A stretch of DNA of 56,913 nucleotides from Gammaproteobacteria bacterium (lineage in GTDB: Bacteria > Pseudomonadota > Gammaproteobacteria > Xanthomonadales > Wenzhouxiangellaceae): contig JAJFKX010000035.1 of assembly GCA_021772985.1 (NCBI GenBank), forward strand, positions 1 to 56,913, written 5' to 3'. How positions within the stretch are numbered: the stretch's first letter is position 1; the number at the start of each line of letters is the position of its first letter. Positions 18,203-25,703 of the stretch are shown here, piece by piece. The position numbers were made by a program, and so were the translations under genes. The notes beneath the pieces were generated by a model, which had not been told where the DNA came from, made no database searches, and was given only the letters and a program-made list of their open reading frames with translations.

Positions 18203-19294
18203 TCAATTCTTGCGAGCGGTAGCAGATTTTTTCTTGGGTGCCGCTTTCTTGGCTTTACCTTCAGTTTCCTCTGGTTTTTTCTGAAGCGTATGGGTTAATG
18301 CAGATGTGATACGGGATTCTAACTTTCGCACTGCCCCGGCTGAGCCAACCAATTGTACTGCCGCTAGGCGCCGTGTGATTGCACTGGCAAGAATGGCGGA
18401 AGGGTCATCAGGCTTGGCATCACGCAACCGCTGCTGACGGCTGGCTATCGCGCTCGCCACTTTCATAACATCTATCGAGGTAATATCAATGGGTGTTGTC
18501 GAGTGCGTTTCAGGCGATCCCGAAACTATCCGGCGAGTGACCCTGCTGGCTAATTGTGCACGGTTCAGTGATAAGCGACGAGTCAGCTTACTGGCCACTG
18601 CTGCAGCAAGTCGTTTCGACCTGGCGCTGATGGTGGGCCGTGTATTGAGCCGACTGGCTACCGCTGAGGCAAGCCGTTTCGATCTGGCACTGATAGTGGG
18701 TCGTGTGTTGAGCCGACTGGCTACCGCTGAGGCAAGCCGTACCGACCTGGCACTGATAGTGGGCCGTGTATTGAGCCGACTGGCTACCGCTGAGGCAAGC
18801 CGTTTCGATCTGGCACTGATAGTGGGTCGTATGTTGAGCCGACTGGCTACCGCTGAGGCAAGCCGTTTCGATCTGGCGCTGATAGTGGGCCGTGTATTGA
18901 GCCGACTGGCTACCGCTGAGGCAAGCCGTTTCGACCTTAGGCTGATAGTAGGTCGTGAATTGAGTCGGCTGGCTACCACTGAGGCAAGCCGTTTCGACCT
19001 TAGGCTGATAGAGGGCCGTGAATTCACCTGGCGAGCTACTGCTGAGGAAAGTCGCACCGACCTGGCACTGATGCTGGGACGTGAATTGATCTGGCGCGCT
19101 ACCGCTGAGGCAAGTCGTACCGATCTGGCGCTGATGGTAGGCCGTGTATTGATCCGGCTGGCTACTGCAGAGGCAAGTCGTACAGGTCTGCTTAGGCGCC
19201 GGGCTACCGCTGATACAAGTTGGTTTGAGTCGGACCTGTTGGCTAACCGCATTGACACCAAACTCGCTAGTTTATTGAGGTCTTGATTGTTCAT
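18203..19294 (-). CDS. Basic protein with nine tandem 21-residue repeats
   Basis: A 363-residue Arg/Lys/Ser/Ala-rich protein preceded by AAGGAGGG six bases before ATG, which implies strong translation. Residues 1-38 form a leader with two helix-like motifs (LASLVSMRL, LVSAVARRL). Residues 39-227 are nine exact-length repeats: RLASAVASRL, then NTRPTISARS, then K or V. Residues 228-247 are a degenerate tenth unit. Residues 248-313 hold two more dispersed LASAI-type helices, and the last 25 residues are a Lys/Ala/Pro tail (KAAPKKKSATA) like those of histone H1 or HupB. There is no signal peptide, and the protein has no known homologue that I recognise. Each unit looks like a short amphipathic helix plus a Pro-containing linker. 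It may be a docking scaffold, a multi-core peptide precursor or a nucleic-acid-binding protein. Confidence 0.7.
   Translation of the reverse strand: MNNQDLNKLASLVSMRLANRSDSNQLVSAVARRLSRPVRLASAVASRINTRPTISARSVRLASAVARQINSRPSISARSVRLSSAVARQVNSRPSISLRSKRLASVVASRLNSRPTISLRSKRLASAVASRLNTRPTISARSKRLASAVASRLNIRPTISARSKRLASAVASRLNTRPTISARSVRLASAVASRLNTRPTISARSKRLASAVASRLNTRPTISARSKRLAAAVASKLTRRLSLNRAQLASRVTRRIVSGSPETHSTTPIDITSIDVMKVASAIASRQQRLRDAKPDDPSAILASAITRRLAAVQLVGSAGAVRKLESRITSALTHTLQKKPEETEGKAKKAAPKKKSATARKN
18614..19180 (-). repeat. Nine tandem 63-bp coding repeats
   Basis: This stretch is nine head-to-tail 63-bp units coding residues 39-227 of the basic repeat protein. The five units nearest the C-terminus are almost identical in DNA; the outer ones have drifted while the protein pattern is kept. 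Drift in the outer units and near-identity inside are typical of copy-number change by unequal recombination. There are no spacers, so it is not a CRISPR array. Confidence 0.95.
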
Positions 19295-19364
19295 GGAAAC
19301 CCTCCTTGTTGATACTAATCAATCATTAAAATTGCAAAATATAATCTTCAAATCATGCACAAAC

Positions 19365-20162
19365 TCATCCAGAAGCTTCGAGCGATTCGAGTCTAATAAC
19401 ATCTTCATTACCCTCAAGCCAATTGATGACGGAACTTTCATTCTGGAAACCGGGATCAACAATTGCTACGCAACGTCGTCCGTTCAAAAAATCTGTCAGT
19501 CGTTCAAAAAAGTGAATCAGATCATCGACCCAATAAGTTTTAGTGGTCACCATGAAGGCTGCGTCACCTCGAGGGCCAAGCGCCCAGTTGAGGTAATAGG
19601 GTGAACCGTCGTCGGAATCCACAATCTCTGCAGCGGTTGGGAAAAGGCAGCGTTCAACAAAATATACAATCCTACCGGCTTGCATTGCCCGTGATTTGAT
19701 TTTTGCATACTGGCTCGCCAATTCTTTTTTGCTTGCTAATGATGCCCGACTTTCAATATAACTATCCGCTGTTGGTGGCTCGAAGCCCCAACGCTTAAGG
19801 TAGCGAATGACTGTCCAGCGTGAGACTTCAGTCTTACCGTGTCGGCATAGCAGGGCTTGTACAGCACGCCATGACCATAAGCTTGCACCAAGCCCTACTT
19901 GATCTGGGCCTTGTGTCACCAAAATCTGCTGAATCGTTGGAGTATCTTCGGGTCTGATTATGCCCCCGGGAGGTCGCCCTTTTGGCTTGGCTAGCAATTC
20001 ATCGGTACCGCCTTTGCGAAAGCGAAGTGCCCAATTACTTACACTAGCAGAGGTGACGCCGAGCATTTCAGCTACCTCCGTTTGGCTATAGCCCTGTTGG
20101 AGGGCTTTTACCGCGCAAATCCGGCGTAATTCCTTCTCGTTGAGGGTTTTTCGAGTTTGCAT
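19365..20162 (-). CDS. IS630-type transposase derivative, truncated and probably catalytically dead
   Basis: A 265-residue uninterrupted frame starting MQTRKTLNEKE. Residues about 12-60 are the IS630/Tc1 helix-turn-helix (GYSQTEVAEMLGVTSASVSN followed by WALRFRKGG), and a second winged-helix region follows (EVSRWTVIRYLKRWGFEPP). The DDE domain is damaged: the first motif reads VYFVERCLF where a DE is expected, AIVDPGFQN keeps the second Asp, and the protein stops at LESLEASG before the LNPIE region with the third acid. The DNA-binding part is intact and there are no frameshifts, so it may have been adopted as a regulator. It lies 70 bases upstream of the repeat-protein gene on the same strand. 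Confidence 0.7.
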   Translation of the reverse strand: MQTRKTLNEKELRRICAVKALQQGYSQTEVAEMLGVTSASVSNWALRFRKGGTDELLAKPKGRPPGGIIRPEDTPTIQQILVTQGPDQVGLGASLWSWRAVQALLCRHGKTEVSRWTVIRYLKRWGFEPPTADSYIESRASLASKKELASQYAKIKSRAMQAGRIVYFVERCLFPTAAEIVDSDDGSPYYLNWALGPRGDAAFMVTTKTYWVDDLIHFFERLTDFLNGRRCVAIVDPGFQNESSVINWLEGNEDVIRLESLEASG

Positions 20163-20307
20163 AAATTCATTATGAGTAAGTTCAAGCAAGAATTCAAGCA
20201 ATTATTGCACCGATATTTTAAATGACCTGATGAAATGTGCCCGGTAACCAGTACCCAGTCTTGTTGATGGTTGTAACTAGATGAGGCACGGCCACAGGCC
20301 AGAAGCT

Positions 20308-21075
20308 TTAAGTGCACCTCATTACGTTCTGCACCTTGGCGATCACTTGATCAAGTGGTTTCGAAGCGTCTATTTTGCATACGTTGTCATAATTTTCAGC
20401 AACATCGAGGAATTGTTTTCGCATCCGGACCAGGTGTTTGAGTAGAAGCGGCTCCCTGTTGTGCGTGTCACGACGAACCTCTGGGTCACTCTCGATCATT
20501 GGAGAGCCTTCATCTGGAACGATACGAGCGCCGGCTTCGAAGTAGGTGATTGTCCGGCCGGAAGCGATGACTCTCTGTTGGCAGATTTGGGGATCACAGT
20601 CCAATAAGAAAATCACTTTCGGCTTGGGAACATATGTTTCCAGGACATCCATCAAATCGGTACTCATCCCCTCCAAGATACCGCGCGCTTTGATACTAAG
20701 TACGAATCGATCAAACAATACGGGTGCATCGCTTTTCAACAATTCGCGTTGTTCAGTGACTTGTTGGATAACGCTTATCCAATTCAGCAGGTTGAAAGTG
20801 ACTGGATCGGAATTTAGCCATATGGCCCGTGCCATGGCATGATGCACCAAATCTGAACGGCCTAGGCGCAGCACTGTTGCAGCGTGGTTGCGTTCTTCGC
20901 AAAGCCGTTTGATCTCACGAATAACAGTGGATTTGCCTGATCCGTCGATCCCCTCAAACGCGAAGAAATTAGTGACATTTTGAAGCTCCGTATCCGACAA
21001 GAGATTTACTGGTGGGCGTTTGGGGTAAATCTCAGGTTTTTTGCTTGGATCGGGGGTATCGTCCTTGATCTGCAC
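20308..21075 (-). CDS. Thymidylate-kinase-like P-loop kinase
   Basis: A 255-residue protein. I choose GTG 21075 because CGAGGAGG lies six bases before it; an ATG 27 bases upstream would place that sequence inside codons. The Walker A loop FEGIDGSGKST is at residues 40-50, the DR motif in LFDRFVLS, and LLDCDPQICQQRV marks the lid side. These fit the dTMP kinase family, which phosphorylates nucleoside monophosphates. About 35 extra residues precede the fold, and the nucleotide-binding region is divergent, so the substrate may be a pathway nucleotide rather than dTMP. It lies between the aldolase and the transposase-derived gene, same strand. Confidence 0.8.
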   Translation of the reverse strand: MQIKDDTPDPSKKPEIYPKRPPVNLLSDTELQNVTNFFAFEGIDGSGKSTVIREIKRLCEERNHAATVLRLGRSDLVHHAMARAIWLNSDPVTFNLLNWISVIQQVTEQRELLKSDAPVLFDRFVLSIKARGILEGMSTDLMDVLETYVPKPKVIFLLDCDPQICQQRVIASGRTITYFEAGARIVPDEGSPMIESDPEVRRDTHNREPLLLKHLVRMRKQFLDVAENYDNVCKIDASKPLDQVIAKVQNVMRCT

Positions 21076-21142
21076 TACGCACCTCCTCGTATTGTGTGCC
21101 ACTTTTTGAATTAGTTAAGCGAATACTATCTCATCGCTCACG

Positions 21143-21152
21143 TGTTTCCCAG
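21143..21152 (-). promoter_or_regulatory. Third copy of the CTGGGAAACA motif
   Basis: TGTTTCCCAG on the plus strand is the reverse complement of CTGGGAAACA, the core of the 13-mer duplicated between the divergent genes at 14669-15196. It lies about 70 bases upstream of the kinase start, in a 151-base gap. Three copies of a 10-mer within 6.4 kb, all between genes, suggest a shared operator, but the evidence is slight. Confidence 0.3.
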
Positions 21153-21226
21153 TCGGCTGGAAGTTGGCCTACAAGGAATTTTCAGCCAGACTTCAAGCCA
21201 TCGATTGACCAACGATGAAAGTAGAA

Positions 21227-22000
21227 TTATTGCAAAAAGGATGGGTCACGTTTTTCCATTAAGCGCACCATCGCGTTGAAGGCAAGGTCGTGATCCATAG
21301 TTGCCTCAAGGTCACGGGAATGGCGCTTGCAGATATCATCGGATGGGGTGATCAATGCCGCACCGCTGGTTTGGGCCCGCCATTGCGCCATACAACCCTG
21401 TTCGAGTTTTTGATATCTGTTGAAGGCGGCGGCTACGCTTCCGCCACAGGTCAAAATACCGTGATTCCTGAGGATCAAATAATTCTTGTCAGCCAAATTG
21501 GTGGATAGCCGTTTACGCTCTCCGGGGCGAAAAGTTGCGCCCTCGAAATCGTGATAAGCAACTTGGCCATGCAACGCGATGGAGTAGAAATCGTTGCAAC
21601 TGAGCCCATCTTTCATGGCAGCAACCGCCATGCCACCAGGCGTATGCTGATGCATAACACATTGAGCGTCATGGCGTGCTTCATGAATAGCGCTGTGGAT
21701 CACCCAGCCAGCTGGGTTCACGAGATAATCGCTGGGACTAATGATATTACCATCGATGTCTATTTTTACTAGATTCGAGGCGGTGACTTCTTGATAAAGC
21801 AAGCCAAAAGGGTTGATCAGGAAATGTCGCTCCGGCCCCGGTATGCGCACGGTCAGATGGCCATATATCAGTAGTGTCCAGCCAAAATAATCGAAAATCC
21901 GGTAAGCAGCGGCAAGTTCACAACGAAGTTTCCACTCGTCTTTTTGTAGTGTCTCCGTCGGTTGGAAGACATCCATTGTTACTTTTGCGTTGCTATCCAT
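21227..22000 (-). CDS. Class II aldolase/adducin-family protein
   Basis: A 257-residue protein starting MDSNAKVTMD, with TAGGAGA seven bases upstream; the ATG six bases before would leave only one base of spacing. The class II aldolase features are present: YGHLTVRIP near the start, the metal ligands H-x-H in VMHQHTPGG, and the third His in LRNHGILT. These zinc enzymes split or join phosphosugars such as fuculose 1-phosphate; some relatives act on other hydroxy-acids or dehydrate sugars. It lies 45 bases after the amidohydrolase gene, probably in one operon. A sugar-derived intermediate would suit a nucleoside-type pathway. Confidence 0.85.
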   Translation of the reverse strand: MDSNAKVTMDVFQPTETLQKDEWKLRCELAAAYRIFDYFGWTLLIYGHLTVRIPGPERHFLINPFGLLYQEVTASNLVKIDIDGNIISPSDYLVNPAGWVIHSAIHEARHDAQCVMHQHTPGGMAVAAMKDGLSCNDFYSIALHGQVAYHDFEGATFRPGERKRLSTNLADKNYLILRNHGILTCGGSVAAAFNRYQKLEQGCMAQWRAQTSGAALITPSDDICKRHSRDLEATMDHDLAFNAMVRLMEKRDPSFLQ

Positions 22001-22044
22001 GCCCATTCTCCTACAGTAATGTTACCTCGAGGCTACAGGTTCCG

Positions 22045-23175
22045 TCATTCTGGCCCGAGTCCGTACAGCCGGGCAGGGTTATGATCACGAATTTTTTCCT
22101 TCGCCGATTCACTCAGATCTGTACGCTCTTGCAGGGCGCGCGGGGCATAACATTCGCGGTCTCCATGGGGCATGTCGGTCCCGAACACGATGTTACCTTC
22201 ACCAACCAGCTCTATGATTTGCGGTAGTAGGAAATCATCGATTTCGGTGCTGAAAAATAAATTTCCTCGCTTCACGTACTCCATCACAGGCAGCAATTGT
22301 CGCGGCTTTGTTTCAGGAATGAATTGGGGCAGAAATTTTCCCACGGTTTCATACCGGTGGTGGAGTCGGTCGAGTATAAAGGGGACCCACAGGCAACCGG
22401 TCTCGAGGAAGACAGTTCTCAGATCTTCGAACCGATCCAGGATTCCTCCGCTAATGAGGGCCGTGCAGCCCATCAGAACCGGCATGTGAAAGGCGATTAC
22501 TCCGGATGGATAGATGTGATCGTATAGGTTGTTAATGGACGGGCAGGACCAACCGACATGTACGCCCAACGCCAGGTTTTCCTCAACCATCGCCTCATAA
22601 AAGGGATATAGGCTGGGGTGGTCCAGTTGTTTGTCCCCTGCGGTGCCTAGAACCATGACAGCCGCAGCGCCCAAGCGTTTCGATTCGCGCACTTCCCGAA
22701 TTGCGGCAGGCACATCGTCCAGATTGACAACTGCTGCCCATTTGAGTCTTTCGCATCCAGATAATTGGTCACCCATCCAGCGGTTGTATGAGGAACAAAG
22801 TGCAGTCATTAGTCCCGAGTCGGAGCTCAATGGATAAGCGAGGAACAGAGTGGGGTAGATCACCTGCACTGAAATCCCTTCCTTGTCCAATGATTGTAAC
22901 CGAGCCTTGGTGCCATTGAGCTCCATGCTGTCTATACTGTCGGGTTTTCCGAAACTGTGCCTTGCCAGTTTGCCGTTCAGGCTTGCCGGTGTACCCATGT
23001 TGTTGCAGCCTCGTCCCACTCTTCGCGGATATAGTTGCTCATCAATACACCAATACAACATTTCGTCTCTTGCGACTATTTGTGGTCGCCTTGATCGAAA
23101 TGCAGGGTCAAGGTACTTGTCGCTGAAAGTGGCAGGATTTTCTTCCACATGCCCGTCGGCATCTATGACACGCAT
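22045..23175 (-). CDS. Amidohydrolase-2 family metal enzyme (ACMSD-like)
   Basis: A 376-residue TIM-barrel protein of the amidohydrolase-2 family. It opens MRVIDADGHVEEN, the D-x-D-G-H motif that holds the first metal ligand. A mid-barrel His segment (ALGVHVGWSC) and the late motif NIVFGTDMPHGDRE with the last Asp follow. Relatives are non-oxidative decarboxylases (ACMSD, gamma-resorcylate decarboxylase) or hydrolases. An A/G-rich stretch upstream (AAAGGGG, about 10 bases before ATG) may be the ribosome site. It is first in the leftward block and diverges from the TrpF-like gene across a 551-base gap. A decarboxylase on an aromatic or azole acid would suit the cluster. Confidence 0.85.
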   Translation of the reverse strand: MRVIDADGHVEENPATFSDKYLDPAFRSRRPQIVARDEMLYWCIDEQLYPRRVGRGCNNMGTPASLNGKLARHSFGKPDSIDSMELNGTKARLQSLDKEGISVQVIYPTLFLAYPLSSDSGLMTALCSSYNRWMGDQLSGCERLKWAAVVNLDDVPAAIREVRESKRLGAAAVMVLGTAGDKQLDHPSLYPFYEAMVEENLALGVHVGWSCPSINNLYDHIYPSGVIAFHMPVLMGCTALISGGILDRFEDLRTVFLETGCLWVPFILDRLHHRYETVGKFLPQFIPETKPRQLLPVMEYVKRGNLFFSTEIDDFLLPQIIELVGEGNIVFGTDMPHGDRECYAPRALQERTDLSESAKEKIRDHNPARLYGLGPE

Positions 23176-23726
23176 AATCTACTTTACCCCTTTAATTTGC
23201 TTAAGTTACAGTTTGGCAGTGCTAACTGTTTCTTGTCAACCGCGTGAAAAATTATGCAGAAAACAAATAAGTAATACAGTTTGGCGGCAGCAGATAGCTG
23301 ATTAGGGTTGCGAGCAGATCCCAGGAAGGCTAGCACTGAACCGAGCTGTGTTGCTGCGTGAATTTTTGAAGGTTAAATATTGAGTGCCGATTATGGCGAT
23401 TTAATAACAACAGCTAATTCAGCAATAGGTCGCTGGATTGCAGGGTGATTGAATGAAGCCTCTCTTTTCAAATTTCATCGATGGGATCTGGTGACTTGAA
23501 ATCTTAATAACAAAAAATTGGGTGTACCTGGTGATTTATTCGAAATGAAAGTTAGCGAATAAAAAAGCAGACCGTTCTATATCCCGCTAGCAATGTTTCG
23601 GGTTAGGGCTTGACAACAAAACCGTCTTCGAGCAGCCTAACGAGACAGCGGACGTAAGCGTCGATTGGCGCTAGACATGCAAAAAACTTGCGTGATTGAT
23701 TTTGAGAGACTATAGGATGTGGTCCC
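23176..23726. promoter_or_regulatory. Divergent intergenic region
   Basis: No gene is visible. TACAGTTTGGC occurs twice in the same direction, at 23207-23217 and 23275-23285, close to the amidohydrolase start, and may be an operator pair. TTGACA at 23610-23615 has no -10 at the right distance. The TrpF-like gene has AGGA nine bases before its ATG. The region must hold promoters for both directions but I cannot place them with confidence. Confidence 0.35.
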
Positions 23727-24386
23727 ATGTTAACTCAGGTTTATGAAGTTTCGAGTCCTTCCGAGGCTCAGTCTATTGCGGCTATTGGCGTTGATCACAT
23801 CGGCGCAAAGGTAGGCAATGGGCAATTTCCGCGTGAACTATCGGTTGCTGCTGCTGCAGAAATTATTGCGGCCATTCCCCCACCTTCGAAATTCTCGGCG
23901 CTGTTTCTATCTGCAGACATGGTTAGTATCTTGAAGTGGGCGCGTGAGCTTTGCCCAGGGATTGTGCATTTGGGGGCGCCACCGGAATTGCTTACGCCCG
24001 AAGACGTACTTCTACTCAAGGGAAAACTGCCAGACAGTAAAATCATGAGAGGAATCCCTGTGTCCGGGGAAGAGAGCCTGGCTATTGCCCAAAGCTATGA
24101 TAGAAAAGCGGATTTTCTAATGCTGGACAGTATTCGATCAACCGATAAGAAGATTGGGGCACTCGGCGTTACCCATGACTGGAGCATCAGTCGCCGTATC
24201 GTAGAACTGGTCCAAATACCTGTTTTTCTTGCCGGGGGTCTTGGCCCCGACAATGTCACAGAAGCGATACGCCAGGTTCGGCCTGCCGGTGTCGATTCCA
24301 AAACGAAAACGGACCGGGATGGCTCGCACTGCAAGGATTTAGAGCGAGTAAGTCGGTTCCATGAGGCAGCGCGGGCGACCCAATAA
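23727..24386 (+). CDS. TrpF-like (phosphoribosylanthranilate isomerase-like) barrel protein
   Basis: A 219-residue TIM barrel. TrpF-like landmarks are GVDHIGAKVG near the start, FLMLDS with the expected catalytic Asp134, VTHDWSISRRIVEL, and the phosphate-binding FLAGGLGPDNVTEAIRQV. The first strand reads LTQVYEV where PRA isomerase has the KICG motif, so the catalytic Cys is absent. The C-terminal VDSKTKTD also differs from the SGVE motif of TrpF. It therefore probably belongs to a separate TrpF-like group acting on another phosphoribosyl compound. It lies 81 bases upstream of the RFAPS-like gene and likely shares its transcript. Confidence 0.75.
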   Translation: MLTQVYEVSSPSEAQSIAAIGVDHIGAKVGNGQFPRELSVAAAAEIIAAIPPPSKFSALFLSADMVSILKWARELCPGIVHLGAPPELLTPEDVLLLKGKLPDSKIMRGIPVSGEESLAIAQSYDRKADFLMLDSIRSTDKKIGALGVTHDWSISRRIVELVQIPVFLAGGLGPDNVTEAIRQVRPAGVDSKTKTDRDGSHCKDLERVSRFHEAARATQ

Positions 24387-24467
24387 TGCCACCACGTCGC
24401 AATTGGTTGCCGCCCGACGAATAGACTCTCGTAGGGGAACGATCTGATTAGCTAAAAGGGAATTAAA

Positions 24468-25496
24468 ATGTACAGCAAACCCGTTACCATCGAATCACCA
24501 TGTCGTCTTAGTTTTACACTGATTGATATGACTGGGGCGAGTGGCAGGAAAAACGGCATGGCGTCCATGGTGCTCGAAGACCCAAGTTTTGCCTGCCGAG
24601 TGTTTCCGAGTGAACACCACAGTGTAGAAACCGAGGATGAAAGGTTTGAGTATCATCAGCTAATTCTCGACTATCTAGAGAATCTTCGCGATGAGCTTGG
24701 TGGCGCAGGTGTCCGAGTCGTGATCGATCGCCCGATACCGACTCATTCCGGTTTCGGTTCGAAAACCAACACGTTACTTTCTATCGGTAAAGGGTTTGCT
24801 GCGGTCTACGGGCTTGATGCGACGACCGACAGGCTGGCTGAAATCGCCGGACGGGCCGGAACCTCCGGTGGCACAGTGAACCTGATTGACAATGGTGGGT
24901 TTCTGGTCGATGGAGGGCATGCAACGCCGCCTGGATTTAACGACAACCCGAACAAATATCTACTCCCGAGCCGTTATGCGGGCGCTGGGCTAAGGCCACC
25001 GATATTGATTTCTGAATCATTTCCCGATTGGCCGATGCTTATGATCCTGCCGAATGGGCGCCATATTCACGGCAACTCGGAGCTTGAGTTTTTCCAATCG
25101 ACCCTTCCAATTCCTGAACAACAAAGTCATCAGACCGCTCACATGGTGTTAATGAATCTTGCTCCCTCAGTGATTGAACAAGATTATGGAGCATTCTGTA
25201 ACGCGTTGAATGCGATCACTTTCAAGAGCTATTTCAAGGGTCGACAAATCGATTTACAAAACGACCACCTTAAACATGTAATCAATCGGGCCAGGGACAA
25301 CGGAATTGATGCAATTGGTATGAGCAGTATGGGGCCTGTATGTTTCTCTTTCACAAGAGTACCGGAGCGTGCTGTAGCCTGGCTTGATGACCTGAAAGAA
25401 CGTGGAATCGTACAACGCTACTGGTTCACACGGGTGGCCAATCGGCCGGCTAGCATCATACCCTTGCAGGCAGCGACGGATGCTGGAAGTGTTTAA
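24468..25496 (+). CDS. Beta-RFAPS / ForT-like GHMP-fold C-ribosyl synthase homologue (copy 2)
   Basis: A 342-residue protein with GGGA about 7 bases before the ATG. The match to beta-ribofuranosylaminobenzene 5'-phosphate synthase is clear: the opening SPCRLSFTLIDMTGASGRKN, the glycine loop P91-THSGFGS98, the signature GRAGTSGGTV (128-137) and GGFLVDGGH (143-151). Family enzymes react PRPP with an aromatic carboxylate to make a C-riboside, releasing CO2 and pyrophosphate. MptG does this for methanopterin; ForT and PyfQ do it for formycin and pyrazofurin. No other methanopterin gene is visible, while PurC and PurH homologues are, which favours a C-nucleoside-type product. The natural aromatic substrate is unknown. 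Confidence 0.8.
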   Translation: MYSKPVTIESPCRLSFTLIDMTGASGRKNGMASMVLEDPSFACRVFPSEHHSVETEDERFEYHQLILDYLENLRDELGGAGVRVVIDRPIPTHSGFGSKTNTLLSIGKGFAAVYGLDATTDRLAEIAGRAGTSGGTVNLIDNGGFLVDGGHATPPGFNDNPNKYLLPSRYAGAGLRPPILISESFPDWPMLMILPNGRHIHGNSELEFFQSTLPIPEQQSHQTAHMVLMNLAPSVIEQDYGAFCNALNAITFKSYFKGRQIDLQNDHLKHVINRARDNGIDAIGMSSMGPVCFSFTRVPERAVAWLDDLKERGIVQRYWFTRVANRPASIIPLQAATDAGSV

Positions 25497-25703
25497 GACA
25501 ATAGCTGTAATTGTTATGAGTGGGCTTTGGCTGGAGCAGTGGGTGACAGAACATGTTAACCGACAGAATCTCGCCTGGGTTAGGTATATTACAGCTAATC
25601 ACATTTTTTCTTGAGCCATCGCAATGCATAACATTTGTAGCCCAAACTGGAGATTCGCTACATTAGGATGCTTAATCATAGCCAAATTATAAGGGGACAC
25701 AAG

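Noticed and set aside
18614-19180. CRISPR-like regular repeats
   Set aside because: Units are contiguous with no spacers and keep a reading frame; this is a coding tandem repeat.
18489-19286. Long open frame on the plus strand opposite the repeat protein (about 265 codons)
   Set aside because: It is open only because the 63-bp unit, a multiple of three, lacks stops on the other strand. It has no ribosome site, while the minus-strand gene has a near-perfect one and lies in line with its neighbours.
24468-25496. Methanopterin pathway gene (mptG)
   Set aside because: No other methanopterin or C1-transfer gene is present in the window; the purine-type neighbours favour a different product.
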